From Conchocele bisecta (Eukaryota > Mollusca > Bivalvia > Lucinida > Thyasiridae), in NCBI GenBank assembly GCA_029237695.1, contig JAQRGA010000042.1:682001-746000 (forward strand): a stretch of DNA of 64,000 nt, given 5' to 3'. Shown piece by piece: positions 39,444 to 48,971 of the stretch. Made by a program: the position numbers and the translations under genes. Below the pieces are notes generated by a model. That model saw only the letters and a list, made by a program, of their open reading frames with translations, did not search any database and was not told the DNA's origin. Position 1 is the stretch's first letter. Every line of letters begins with the position of its first letter.

Positions 39444-40478
39444 ATGGATACTAAAAAAAAAATTAAACTTGGTATAATAGGTGCCGCCGGTTATTCCGGT
39501 GAAGAGTTATTAAGAATATTATTAAATCATGATGAATGTGAAGTATCATTTATTACCTCCAGAAAGTATGTAGGAGAAAAAATTGGTAATATTTTTCCAC
39601 GCTTTAGTAACGACAATATCATTTTTGAATATCCTGATTTAAGTTTAATTAAAAAACACAATGTAGATGTTGTATTTCTTGCATTGCCACATGGATTAGC
39701 ATCGGAATATGCTGTGCCTATTCATGACATGGGAGTTAAAATTATTGATATAAGTGCTGATTTTAGATTAAATTCTGCATCAACATATAAAGAATTTTAT
39801 AACGTAGATCATCCTGCACCTTTATTACTTAAAAAATCAGTTTACGGCTTAGCTGAAATTTATAAGAAAGAAATAAAGAAATCAGATATTTTAGCCTGTC
39901 CGGGATGTTATCCTACAAGTATACTTTTACCCTTAATACCTCTAATAAAAGAAAAATTAATTTCGACAAAAAATATTATAATTTCAAGTGGCAGCGGTGT
40001 TTCAGGTGCAGGGCGTAAGGTTGATCTACCATTTATTTTTCCTGAATGTAATGAAAGTTTTAGAGCTTATTCTGTTTCTGGTCATAGACATTTATCTGAA
40101 ATAGAACAGGAAATAAGTATTGCGGCTGAAGAAGAAATTATTATTACTTTTATACCTCATCTTATTCCAATGAATAGAGGAATAAACTCAACTATTATTG
40201 TTGAACATAATAATATTATTGCAGATGATATTTATAATGTATTTGATAAATATTATAAAAATAAACCATTCATAAGAATTTTAGACGAAAATAAACTTTC
40301 AGATACAAAGAATGTTACGAGAACAAATCTATGTGAAATAGGTTTTTTCATAGATAAAAGAACAAATAAACTGATATTAACTTCAGTTATAGATAATTTG
40401 ACTAAAGGAGCTGCCGGTCAAGCCGTTCAATGTATGAATATCATGTTTAATATTAATGAAACTTCAGGACTAATTTAA
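39444..40478 (+). CDS. argC: N-acetyl-gamma-glutamyl-phosphate reductase
   Basis: Third step of arginine synthesis: NADPH-dependent reduction of N-acetyl-glutamyl-phosphate. About 344 residues with the nucleotide-binding LGIIGAAGYSGEELLRILL, VFLALPHGLASEYA and the catalytic cysteine motif ILACPGCYPTSILLPL, plus YSVSGHRHLSEIEQE. The frame opens at 39432 (MRNFMDTKKKIKLG); GAGG sits directly before the ATG at 39444, which I prefer. It follows the rplM-rpsI terminator by about 35 bases, so read-through transcription is possible. No other arg gene is present. Confidence 0.94.
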   Translation: MDTKKKIKLGIIGAAGYSGEELLRILLNHDECEVSFITSRKYVGEKIGNIFPRFSNDNIIFEYPDLSLIKKHNVDVVFLALPHGLASEYAVPIHDMGVKIIDISADFRLNSASTYKEFYNVDHPAPLLLKKSVYGLAEIYKKEIKKSDILACPGCYPTSILLPLIPLIKEKLISTKNIIISSGSGVSGAGRKVDLPFIFPECNESFRAYSVSGHRHLSEIEQEISIAAEEEIIITFIPHLIPMNRGINSTIIVEHNNIIADDIYNVFDKYYKNKPFIRILDENKLSDTKNVTRTNLCEIGFFIDKRTNKLILTSVIDNLTKGAAGQAVQCMNIMFNINETSGLI

Positions 40479-40531
40479 TCGTAAGCGTAAAGAGGAGCTC
40501 ATCTATTAATCCTTAATAAAAGTTATAAACT

Positions 40532-41704
40532 CTAATTTTCTAATGTTTTCAAAACAGCAATTGCTGCATTTTTACTGGCATTTTCTCTGCTGTATGTAAG
40601 CTTATTATCCACAATATCTTTAATGCCTTCCAGTACCTCTTTGCGACGGATTCCATTTGGAGGGAGAATTCTTTCCAATGCATCTGCCATTTTACATTCT
40701 AGGGGATTTTGATTTTGAAGAAACTCTTCATATATAGTTTTATTAGCTATAATATTAGGCATTATAAAAGAATTTCTAAATAATTTTTTGACAAGTATAT
40801 GCACGGCTAAAAAGAAAGTGAAAGGATGCAGTATATTAAAAGAAACTATTGGAAGTCCTACAATTGCACATTCTATTGTTATTGTTCCGGAAGTAGCTAC
40901 ACCTGTTCCACATTTTTGCATATATTCAGTATTTTTTTCCTGAGGGAAAATCTCTATTTCAGGACAATTAGTATTTTCTTCTTTATATTCAGTAATAATT
41001 TTATTAATTTGCTTTTCTATTTTGGGACGGGCGGCAGAAAGTTTAAAATTTAAATTTGGGTATTTTTCTTTTAAAATACTTATTGTCCCAAGCATTACTT
41101 TTAGATTTCTCTTGATTTCAGATGATCTACTTCCAGGTAAGAGTAATATATCATTTGGATTAGCAGCTATATCTTTCTGCATTTTATTTTTTATGAAATC
41201 TACTAGTGGATGTCCGACAAATTCAATATCTAGTGAAGTTTTAGCATATACTTCTACTTCAAATGGAAATATTACTAACATTTTTCTACAATATTTAGCA
41301 AGCTTAGGTATTCGTTTTTTCCCCCAAACCCAAACTTGAGGACTAACATACCAAATAACCGGAATATTTCTTTTGTACATCTGCTTTGCAAATCTCAGAT
41401 TGAATCCAGGATTATCTATAAGTATTACAGCATCAGGTTTTTTTTCTTCAGCTCTTTTTACAAGATCTTTAAATATTTTAATGAATGTTCCTATATTTTT
41501 TAGTACTTCGACAATTCCCACGACACCAAGTTCTGTAGAGTCAACATTGATAGTAACTCCAGCTTCTTTCATTGCTCTGCCGCCCATACCTGAAATGGTT
41601 AGATCTGGATTTAATTTTATTAATTCTTCATAAAGCCTTGCTCCATATCTATCGCCTGATGTTTCTGCTGCTAAGATCCATATATTTTTGCTGTTATTTT
41701 TCAT
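40532..41704 (-). CDS. lpxB: Lipid-A-disaccharide synthase
   Basis: Joins UDP-diacylglucosamine and lipid X to form the lipid A disaccharide at the inner membrane. 390 residues with AAETSGDRYGARLYEELIKL and ISGMGGRAMKEAGV at the N-terminus, DAVILIDNPGFNLRFAKQM, YYVSPQVWVWG-type segment (IWYVSPQVWVWGKKRI), VGHPLVDFI and LLLPGSRSSEIKRN, and SGTITIECAIVGLPIVSF near the C-terminus. It shows the organism makes lipid A. It is convergent with argC with a 53-base gap. Confidence 0.95.
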   Translation of the reverse strand: MKNNSKNIWILAAETSGDRYGARLYEELIKLNPDLTISGMGGRAMKEAGVTINVDSTELGVVGIVEVLKNIGTFIKIFKDLVKRAEEKKPDAVILIDNPGFNLRFAKQMYKRNIPVIWYVSPQVWVWGKKRIPKLAKYCRKMLVIFPFEVEVYAKTSLDIEFVGHPLVDFIKNKMQKDIAANPNDILLLPGSRSSEIKRNLKVMLGTISILKEKYPNLNFKLSAARPKIEKQINKIITEYKEENTNCPEIEIFPQEKNTEYMQKCGTGVATSGTITIECAIVGLPIVSFNILHPFTFFLAVHILVKKLFRNSFIMPNIIANKTIYEEFLQNQNPLECKMADALERILPPNGIRRKEVLEGIKDIVDNKLTYSRENASKNAAIAVLKTLEN

Positions 41705-42515
41705 AATTCATCTATTTTGCCATTTAAATTATTGCAACCATTCTGAGTGTAGATAATATAGCTTACCTGAATCAATTTTGCATAATCGATTAATTGCGGG
41801 TATGTCAATATTTATTGATGTATTATGCGTTAATTTTTTGTTTTTACTTATGCACCCTTTAAATACAATATCTAAAATTTATTATATAATACTATAACTA
41901 AATTTAGAATGATTTTTTAGAATTTAAAAGTTTATCATTTATTTTATGTTTTTAGTTATACAAAAACTTAGTGTCATAATTTTATGACGCTGAGTGATAC
42001 TAGTTGATCCAAATTTACAGAAAGCTAATACTCTTGAGTCTGAAGAAATTGTATCTAAACCACAAACTTTACTTATCAATTAAATAGCACCTGAAACTAC
42101 TGATGCAGTTACTTTTCTAAGATCAGAAAAATGTAAAACAACGAATGCAATGGGTACTTATCAAAATAAGAAAGGACATGATATTAGCAATCAATATTGT
42201 TCTAATAGACATAATGTCAATGCGGCCGCTGCTAGCTAAAATCTAGCTGACCCAAATCAAATTGGTATAGTAACTCCACAATCGTCGTCACTCAACTGAA
42301 GTAAATTCCTGCAGATAAAAAATAAAAAATTAGTTATATAAATAATGAAAATAAGCACCATTTTAGTAATGCTCATTTTTTTGTTCTTTCTGAAAAAAAC
42401 TTGGGCTACTTTTAATCTACTATATTTTAGTTATAGTAAATGAGTTTAGTCTTGTAAATATTATAAATTTATTTCTAAATATCTTTAAAGATATTAATAA
42501 TTTTGAGAGGAAAAT
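41705..42515. other. 811-base gap with a decayed reading frame
   Basis: From about 42004 to 42297 one plus-strand frame stays open except for two stops: it begins DPNLQKANTLESEEIVSKPQ and later reads FLRSEKCKTTNAMGTYQNKK and NRHNVNAAAAS. That coherence suggests a dead gene of unknown family. A NotI-like GCGGCCGC lies in it, chance in my view. At 42343-42385 a weak hairpin (AAAATAAGCA / TGCTCATTTT, one mismatch) ending in T-run could be a terminator. The rest holds the promoter of the downstream operon. Confidence 0.4.
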
Positions 42516-42968
42516 ATGAAAGAGTATTTTTATTTAACCGAATTAGAAAAAGAAAGGAGCAATCTGATCAAAGCTTTGCAGCTGGTTCAGGTACATGAAA
42601 GTTATGTTGCAGATGAAGCTCTTGTCGCAATTAGTAAATATTTTGAAATTCCTGTTGTCGAAGTAGAAGGGGTTATTTCTTTTTATTCACAGTTTAAAAG
42701 AACTAAACCTGGTAAATATCAAATACAGGTTTGTGATGGTACAGCCTGCCATATAAAAGGATCATCACTTATTTTAGATTGGATTTCTACAGAACTAAAT
42801 TTAAAAGATGGCGAAACAGATAAAGATGCATTCTTTACTCTTGAAACTGTGGCATGCCTAGGCTGTTGCAGTTTAGCTCCTGTGTTGAGTATAAATAGAA
42901 AAGTTTATGGTAAGCTAGATAGGAAAGCTACAATTAAAATTCTGAGAGAGTATAAAAAAAATGGATAA
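42516..42968 (+). CDS. NuoE/HydC-like [2Fe-2S] subunit of a bifurcating transhydrogenase-type complex
   Basis: 150 residues of the thioredoxin-like ferredoxin family (NuoE, HydC). The four cluster cysteines are visible: two in VCDGTACHIKGSS and two in VACLGCCSLAPVL. In complex with the NuoF-like subunit it relays electrons near the NADH-binding flavin. Its last eight bases overlap the next gene. The set lacks the H-cluster subunit of a bifurcating hydrogenase and instead has an NfnB-like subunit third, the arrangement of the Sporomusa-type Nfn (Stn) transhydrogenase. The subunit class is firm; the complex assignment is inferred from order. Confidence 0.88.
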   Translation: MKEYFYLTELEKERSNLIKALQLVQVHESYVADEALVAISKYFEIPVVEVEGVISFYSQFKRTKPGKYQIQVCDGTACHIKGSSLILDWISTELNLKDGETDKDAFFTLETVACLGCCSLAPVLSINRKVYGKLDRKATIKILREYKKNG

Positions 42969-44706
42969 TACTAAGATAACTAGAATTAAGATTGGTACTG
43001 CTTCCTGTGGATTAGCAGCTGGAGCAGATGAAGTATTAGAATATTTTAGAAATGAGGTAAAAGATATTCCTATTAGCGGTGTTGGTTGTATTGGACATTG
43101 TTATGCAGAGCCTATAGTTGAACTGGAAACAGCTTCTGGATCAATATTTTATCAAAATGTAAAAGCAGATGAAAAAAGTCTGAAAAATATTCTATCATTA
43201 GGAAATGAAAAAAGATTTGAGGTAGATCAGGTACGTAAAAATAAAGAGTGTTTAAATATAACCCGTCTTGCTGGTAGGATTGATCCGCTTTCTATTGATG
43301 AATATATAAGTAATGGCGGTTTTGATGCGTTAGAGAAAACTCTTGAAAATTCACCTGAATATATAATTGGTGAGATGAAAAAATCAGGGTTGAGAGGAAG
43401 AGGGGGAGCTGGATTTCCTACTGGAATGAAATGGCAGTTTCTTGCATCTAAGACTGCAGAAGAAAAAATCATGATTTGTAATGCTGATGAAGGTGACCCG
43501 GGAGCATTTATGGATCGTTCTATGATGGAAAGTGTTCCTCATCAGGTTTTAGAAGGAATGCTTATTGGTGCTTATGCTACAGGAGCAACAAAGATTTTTA
43601 TTTATTGTAGAGCAGAATATCCGCTGGCTATAAAACACTTAAAACATGCAATAAAGCAAATAATTGAAAATAAGTTTAATGTTTTAAATGATAGAGAAAT
43701 TGATATTATAATTAAAGAAGGAGCAGGTGCTTTTGTCTGTGGAGAAGAAACAGCTATGATTGCATCTTTGGAAGGCAAAAGAGGTACTCCACGATTTAGA
43801 CCTCCATTTCCTACTGATAAAGGATGGTTTGATTATCCAACATTAATAAATAATGTAGAGACTTATGCTAATGTTCCTGTAATTATTAGCAACGGTAGTG
43901 ACGAATATGCAAAATTAGGTACTGAAAATAGTAAAGGAACTAAAATTTTCGCTATGGCCGGGGATCTTAAACATCCCGGTTTAATAGAAGTTCCTATGGG
44001 TACTACTATAAAAGAAGTTGTATTTGAACTTGGCGGAGCAGATCCTGATGGGGTGAAGGCTGTCCAGACTGGTGGACCTTCTGGTGGATGTATTCCTGTT
44101 GAACTTTTTGATACCCCAATCGATTATGATTCTTTGAATGCATTAGGAGCTATAATGGGTTCTGGTGGATTGATTGTCATTGGAAAGCAGAGATGTATGG
44201 TTGAAACTGCTAGATATTTTCTAGACTTTACTCACAAAGAATCTTGTGGAAAATGTACTTTTTGCCGTGTAGGTACAAAAAGGATGTTTGCAATTCTTGA
44301 AAGAATTACCACAGGAGAAGGAAAAACAGAAGATTTAAAAATTTTGGAAGATATGTGTGATAAAGTAAAAAAATGTTCTCTTTGCGGTTTGGGACAAACT
44401 GCTCCGAATCCAATTCTTTCTACTTTAAGATATTTTAAAGATGAATATATTGCACATGTAGAGGATAAACAGTGTCCAGCATTAAATTGCAATGCCCTTG
44501 TTGATTTGGAAATTAAAAAAGATAATTGTATAAAATGTAAATTATGTATTAAAAATTGTCCTGTTAATGCTATAAGTGATGATTTTATTATTGATAACAA
44601 TGTATGCACAAGATGTAATTCATGTATAGAAGTTTGTCCTAAAGATACTGTTTTTAGGATGAAACATGGAGATGGTTTTTGCAGCGAAAGCGGAAAGGGA
44701 TGTTAA
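42961..44706 (+). CDS. NuoF/HydB-like NADH-binding flavoprotein subunit
   Basis: 581 residues: an N-terminal thioredoxin-like [2Fe-2S] domain (GTASCGLAAGADEV and GVGCIGHCYAEPIVE), the FMN/NAD-binding Nuo51 core (GLRGRGGAGFPTGMKWQF, NADEGDPGAFMDR, GAGAFVCGEETAMIASLEG), an iron-sulfur motif (CGKCTFCRVGTKRM) and C-terminal tandem [4Fe-4S] ferredoxin motifs (CIKCKLCIKNCP, CTRCNSCIEVCP). This is the HydB layout, longer than complex I NuoF. It binds NADH/NAD+ and carries the site proposed for electron bifurcation. It overlaps the upstream gene by eight bases and ends three bases before the next. Confidence 0.93.
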   Translation: MDNTKITRIKIGTASCGLAAGADEVLEYFRNEVKDIPISGVGCIGHCYAEPIVELETASGSIFYQNVKADEKSLKNILSLGNEKRFEVDQVRKNKECLNITRLAGRIDPLSIDEYISNGGFDALEKTLENSPEYIIGEMKKSGLRGRGGAGFPTGMKWQFLASKTAEEKIMICNADEGDPGAFMDRSMMESVPHQVLEGMLIGAYATGATKIFIYCRAEYPLAIKHLKHAIKQIIENKFNVLNDREIDIIIKEGAGAFVCGEETAMIASLEGKRGTPRFRPPFPTDKGWFDYPTLINNVETYANVPVIISNGSDEYAKLGTENSKGTKIFAMAGDLKHPGLIEVPMGTTIKEVVFELGGADPDGVKAVQTGGPSGGCIPVELFDTPIDYDSLNALGAIMGSGGLIVIGKQRCMVETARYFLDFTHKESCGKCTFCRVGTKRMFAILERITTGEGKTEDLKILEDMCDKVKKCSLCGLGQTAPNPILSTLRYFKDEYIAHVEDKQCPALNCNALVDLEIKKDNCIKCKLCIKNCPVNAISDDFIIDNNVCTRCNSCIEVCPKDTVFRMKHGDGFCSESGKGC

Positions 44707-44709
44707 ATC

Positions 44710-46743
44710 ATGGAAAACATAAATATTATAATTGATAATAAGGACATAACAGCAGAAAAAGGTAAAACTGTTTTTCAAATTGCTTCAGAGAATGGAATCA
44801 ATATACCTGTTTTATGTTATAATGAGAAAATTTCTCATACTACTTCCTGCTTTGTATGTGTAGTGAAAGATGAAAAAACAGGTAAATTCTTACCATCATG
44901 TTCATTTGTGCCTAGTGATGGTGCTCATATAATTTCTTCTTCTGATGAAGTTCGTGAAATGAGGCAGACAGCATTAAATTTATTATTATCTGAACATTCG
45001 GGTGATTGTGAAGCTCCATGTACTGTTTCCTGCCCAGCTCATGCTAATGTTGAAGAGTATATTAGAGCAGGCAAAGAAGGTAAATTTCTTAAATCGTTAA
45101 AAATAATAAAAGAGCGTATTCCGCTACCAATGTCTATAGGAAGAATTTGTCCTAGATTTTGTGAAAAAGACTGTAGAAGAAATATTCATGATAAACCTGT
45201 GGCAATTAATGAGTTTAAGCGCTTAGCTGCTGATTTATACTATGAAGAATATATGGAAGAACTACCTGAACTAAGTGGGAAAAAAGTAGCTATTGTCGGT
45301 GCAGGACCAGGAGGTCTTTCTGTTGCTTATTATCTTCGCCTTATGGGTATTGAATCTGTTATTTATGAACGCCTACCTGAGCCTGGTGGAATGCTTAGAT
45401 ATGAAATACCTGAATTTCGTCTCCCAAAAGATATTTTGAGAAAAGAAATTGAACATTCTTATAAAATGGGTACTAAGATAAAATGCGGAAAAGAGCTTGG
45501 TAAAGATATTTTGCTTGATGATTTAAAGAAAGAATTTGATGCTGTCGCTATAACCATAGGATGCTGGAGTGCATCATCCATGAGAGTCGATGGTGAAGAG
45601 TTTGCTGAGCCCGGTATAGACTGGTTGAAGGAAGTTGCATTAAATAACTATAAATATCCTAATCCAGGAAAAACAATTGTTGTAGGTGGTGGAAGTACTG
45701 CAATGGATTGTTGCAGAGTTCCTGTACGTTTAGGAAGTAAAGATGTATCATGTTTTTATCGTAGATCCGAAAAAGAAATGCCAGCTGAAAGAGTTGAAGT
45801 TGAAGAAGCAATGGAAGAGGGTGTTAAATTTAACTTTCTTACGGCTCCTGTAAAACTTCGTAAAGTTGGAGATAAGCTGGTCTTAACCTGTCTAAAAATG
45901 GAATTGGGTGAGCCTGATGCTTCTGGACGTAGAAGACCTGTTCCTGTTGAAGGATCTGAATTCGATGTTGAAGCTGACATAGTTATTTCTGCAATTGGTC
46001 AAAAAACTGATGCTGTTGAGGGATTAAAAACAAATAAATGGGGTGATATTGACGTATTAGAAGCTGACAATTGCATGGAGGATAATGTATTTGCTGCTGG
46101 TGACTGTGTGACTGGGGCTGCTACAGTTGTAGAAGCTGTTGCAGGAGGAAGAATTGCAGCTCTCGGTATAAAATCATTTTTAGATGGCGATAAATTTGAA
46201 GAACCAAAAATGATTAATGTATCAAGAGGGCATTGGGAGCATTTAAGGAAAGAGGATCTGATATATTTAAAAGAATTAAATAAAGAAGAGCGAATTAAAC
46301 CTCATTTTATTGATATAAAAGAGAGAAAAGAAACTTTCAAAGAGGTCTTTCCTACTTTTGTAGAAGAAGAAGTTATGAAAGAAGGTGAACGCTGTATTGA
46401 ATGCGGCTGTACAGCTAAATCATACTGTAAGCTTAAAGAGCATTCTGAAGAATATGGTGCCGACCCTGAAGCCATAACTGGCGAAAAAGTATTAAATGGT
46501 TATGATAACAGACATCCTACTATTATTCATGACAGAATGAAATGCATAAAATGTGGAATCTGTGTGAAAATTTGTAAAGAAGTAGTAAATGAAAATTTAC
46601 TAAGTCAAAAGCAGAGAGGTTTCTCTACGACAGTTGAAGCTGCCTTTGGTAAAACATTACCTTCCAGTTGTACAAAATGCGGTGCATGTATAGAGGATTG
46701 TCCTGTAGGTGCATTGGATTGGAAAAATAAGGTTGATAAATAA
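44710..46743 (+). CDS. NfnB/GltD-like flavoprotein with N-terminal [2Fe-2S] and C-terminal ferredoxin domains
   Basis: 677 residues. Residues 1-100 form a NuoG/HydA-type plant-ferredoxin domain (NIPVLCYNEKISHTTSCFVCVV, C65-like cluster ligands). Next come the Cys-rich GltD linker (CTVSCPAHANVEEYIRAG, CPRFCEKDC) and the two-dinucleotide flavoprotein core with VAIVGAGPGGLSVAYYL and TIVVGGGSTAMDCC, then EADNCMEDNVFAAGDC. Tandem [4Fe-4S] motifs close it (CIKCGICVKICK, CTKCGACIEDCP). This combination is the NADP(H)-side subunit of the Sporomusa-type Nfn (StnC) family. Predicted reaction: NADH plus reduced ferredoxin with 2 NADP+, or the reverse. It ends the operon. Confidence 0.9.
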   Translation: MENINIIIDNKDITAEKGKTVFQIASENGINIPVLCYNEKISHTTSCFVCVVKDEKTGKFLPSCSFVPSDGAHIISSSDEVREMRQTALNLLLSEHSGDCEAPCTVSCPAHANVEEYIRAGKEGKFLKSLKIIKERIPLPMSIGRICPRFCEKDCRRNIHDKPVAINEFKRLAADLYYEEYMEELPELSGKKVAIVGAGPGGLSVAYYLRLMGIESVIYERLPEPGGMLRYEIPEFRLPKDILRKEIEHSYKMGTKIKCGKELGKDILLDDLKKEFDAVAITIGCWSASSMRVDGEEFAEPGIDWLKEVALNNYKYPNPGKTIVVGGGSTAMDCCRVPVRLGSKDVSCFYRRSEKEMPAERVEVEEAMEEGVKFNFLTAPVKLRKVGDKLVLTCLKMELGEPDASGRRRPVPVEGSEFDVEADIVISAIGQKTDAVEGLKTNKWGDIDVLEADNCMEDNVFAAGDCVTGAATVVEAVAGGRIAALGIKSFLDGDKFEEPKMINVSRGHWEHLRKEDLIYLKELNKEERIKPHFIDIKERKETFKEVFPTFVEEEVMKEGERCIECGCTAKSYCKLKEHSEEYGADPEAITGEKVLNGYDNRHPTIIHDRMKCIKCGICVKICKEVVNENLLSQKQRGFSTTVEAAFGKTLPSSCTKCGACIEDCPVGALDWKNKVDK

Positions 46744-46851
46744 AGTCATATAAATATACTATAAATCTCTATGTTAGTGTAATGGCTTACAGTAGCATGG
46801 GGATTTATTTTTATATCATCAGATTTTTTATTATGAAAAAAATTGTTTATA

Positions 46852-47068
46852 TATAGGCTGAGCAAATTAGAAGATATTAAAAACTTAGTCCAATTTAATT
46901 ATGATATGGTCTTGGAAACTGAAAATAAATAAACTTGCTTTGAAATTAAATGAGTGCTATGGAATTAGATTATATGTTGAAAAAGATAATTCTATCGCAA
47001 AAAAAACTTACTATTCTCTTAATATGAATGAATCAGATTATAAAATATTTGAGGCTAAATATGATGAA
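46852..47068 (+). pseudogene. GNAT acetyltransferase with the middle deleted
   Basis: The first frame reads YRLSKLEDIKNLVQFNYDMV then LETENK and a stop; it resembles the GNAT N-terminus ('r.a..eDi..lv.f...m..ETE'). In another frame, from about 46940, CYGIRLYVEKDNSIAKKTYY and SLNMNESDYKIFEAKY match the GNAT C-terminus ('G.rLYVekdN..A...Y..lGm....Y..fE'), as in a small N-acetyltransferase. The intervening 60-80 residues with the acetyl-CoA loop are gone. The larB ribosome binding site lies in its last codons. Confidence 0.72.
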
Positions 47069-47837
47069 AGAAAATTTATTAATAAATATTTTAGATAAAT
47101 TAAAAACAGATGAACTCAGTGTTAATGAAGCATTATTTAAAATAAATAGTTATCAAAATAAAAATATTATATCAGATCAGGTTAATTTAGATTACACAAG
47201 AAAAAATAGATGTGGCTTTCCTGAATTTATTTATGGTTCAGGTAAAACACCTGAACAGTTAATTGCTATAATTCAGAATATTTATGAAAAAAAAGAAGAT
47301 ATTCTTGTTACTAGATTGGATGAGGATTTATATGCTAAAATTATTAAGTATATTCCTAAATTAACTTATGATCCTTTAGCTAAAATCTTATTTTATTTAA
47401 CACCGGCAAAAGAAGAATCACTTAAAAAATCAATAAAAAAAGTGGCTGTATTAACTGCAGGTACTAGTGACATTTCTGTAGGCTTAGAAGCAAAATATAC
47501 TATTGAAATTTGTGGATATAAAGTTGACACTTTTTTTGATATTGGAGTGGCAGGTATTCATAGATTATTTAGTAAAATTGATGAGATAGGAAATTCTGAT
47601 GTTGTTATTGTTGCTGCCGGAATGGAAGGTGCTCTGCCAAGTGTAGTAGCTGGTTTAGTATCAGTGCCTATAATTGCTGTCCCTACAAGTATAGGCTACG
47701 GTGCTTCAATGGAAGGTCTTACGGCAATGTTTGCGATGTTAAACAGTTGTGCTAATGGTGTTTTAGTTGTAAATATAGATAATGGATTTGGTGCAGGCTG
47801 TGCTGCTGTTAGAATTTTGAATTCAACTAAAAATTAA
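47061..47837 (+). CDS. larB: Nickel-pincer cofactor biosynthesis protein LarB
   Basis: LarB carboxylates and hydrolyses nicotinic acid adenine dinucleotide, the first step to the nickel-pincer nucleotide of lactate racemase and relatives. 258 residues with RKNRCGFPEFIYGSGKTPEQ, a PurE-like core (VAVLTAGTSDISVG, TFFDIGVAGIHRL), VIVAAGMEGALPSVVAGLVS and PTSIGYGASMEGLTAMFAML. GAGG at 47051-47054 fixes the start at the ATG of 47061 rather than 47028. LarC and LarE are not adjacent, so the other cofactor genes are elsewhere or absent. Confidence 0.93.
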   Translation: MMKENLLINILDKLKTDELSVNEALFKINSYQNKNIISDQVNLDYTRKNRCGFPEFIYGSGKTPEQLIAIIQNIYEKKEDILVTRLDEDLYAKIIKYIPKLTYDPLAKILFYLTPAKEESLKKSIKKVAVLTAGTSDISVGLEAKYTIEICGYKVDTFFDIGVAGIHRLFSKIDEIGNSDVVIVAAGMEGALPSVVAGLVSVPIIAVPTSIGYGASMEGLTAMFAMLNSCANGVLVVNIDNGFGAGCAAVRILNSTKN

Positions 47838-47878
47838 AAAACTGAAATTGTAATAATCCCAGTTTTAATATAAAGATT

Positions 47879-48904
47879 TTAATTTGCTTGGTTTAGCCTG
47901 TTTTTTACTCTTTGGAGTTCTTTTTCAATATTTATTGTTAGTTCATCTATAATTTCATTAACAGTTTCAGATTTTTTAATAAGTCCTACAGATTGTCCTG
48001 CCATTAGAGAACCTGTTTCTATATTGCCATCGACTACTGCAGATCTTAAGCTGCCCATCCAGTATTCTTCTACTTTATATTGAGCTTCATTTCTTGAAAT
48101 TTCACCTTTATTTAATTTTTGAAGAAGATCAAGTTGTAGAGCTCCGAAATTTTCCATTCCTTTATTTCTTAATGCTCTAACTGCAACAACTGGAAGGCGG
48201 CTATCATATTGAGGGGTTGAAATTGCATCTCTTGCATTTGCGTGGATAAATTTTTCTTTAAATTTAGGGTGAGCTAAACACTCTTCAGCCATTGCAAATC
48301 TTGTTCCTAATTGAACACCTGAAGCACCCATCATTAACATATGGGCACACATTTTTCCGGTAGCCAGACCGCCACCTACAAATACAGGCACTTCGTTTAC
48401 CTCAAATAAGACCTGCTGTAAAAGAACTATTAGACTAACATGTCCAACATGCCCTCCTGCTTCCATACCTTCAAGTACAATTGCATCTGCTCCAAACCTA
48501 ACCATTCTTTTAGCAATTGATACTGTTGAAGCAAAACAAATTACTTTTGATCCTGTATCTTTTACTGCCTGAATTTCATGTTTACTTGGGAAACCTCCTG
48601 CAAAGATAACATATGGTAGTTTTAAATTTTTTACTAATTTAAGATGCTCTTCATAAGCAGGAGCTATTGTAATAATATTTACAGCAATAGGATTATCCGT
48701 TAATCTACGGATTTCTTCTATTTGATTTTTTAAGATATCAGGAGGAGTATTTCCTCCTGCCAGGCAGCCAAACCCACCGGCATTTGCTACAGCTGAAACT
48801 AATTTTGGTTCGCTTATCCACGTCATAGCTCCGCATATTATTGGATATTTTACATTTAGGAACTCGCTTCCTTTTTTATAAAGTCTATCTGATAAATTAA
48901 TCAT
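47879..48904 (-). CDS. FMN-dependent enoyl-ACP reductase FabK or nitronate monooxygenase
   Basis: TIM-barrel flavoenzyme of 341 residues with the family start YPIICGAMTWISEPKLVSAV, ANAGGFGCLAGG, the catalytic-loop EGMEAGGHVGHVSLIVLLQQ and the FMN phosphate site PVFVGGGLATGKM and GASGVQLGTRFAMAEECLAH. These are shared by FabK, which makes the last step of fatty-acid elongation, and by nitronate monooxygenases. The Met-Glu-Ala-Gly-Gly-His loop and overall length fit FabK best. No fab gene is nearby. A GGAG box precedes the ATG. Confidence 0.82.
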   Translation of the reverse strand: MINLSDRLYKKGSEFLNVKYPIICGAMTWISEPKLVSAVANAGGFGCLAGGNTPPDILKNQIEEIRRLTDNPIAVNIITIAPAYEEHLKLVKNLKLPYVIFAGGFPSKHEIQAVKDTGSKVICFASTVSIAKRMVRFGADAIVLEGMEAGGHVGHVSLIVLLQQVLFEVNEVPVFVGGGLATGKMCAHMLMMGASGVQLGTRFAMAEECLAHPKFKEKFIHANARDAISTPQYDSRLPVVAVRALRNKGMENFGALQLDLLQKLNKGEISRNEAQYKVEEYWMGSLRSAVVDGNIETGSLMAGQSVGLIKKSETVNEIIDELTINIEKELQRVKNRLNQAN

Positions 48905-48971
48905 TTATGTTTCTCCATAATTAATGATATTATAATAAATTAGTTACAAAATGGCAATTTGTTCTTATAAG

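Noticed and set aside
42213..42235. GCGGCCGC followed by GCTAGC, resembling cloning sites
   Set aside because: It reads in frame as Ala-Ala-Ala-Ser in a decayed coding stretch and no vector sequence surrounds it; treated as chance.
42516..46743. Electron-bifurcating [FeFe]-hydrogenase HydABC
   Set aside because: No H-cluster motifs exist in the operon; the third subunit is NfnB/GltD-like instead.
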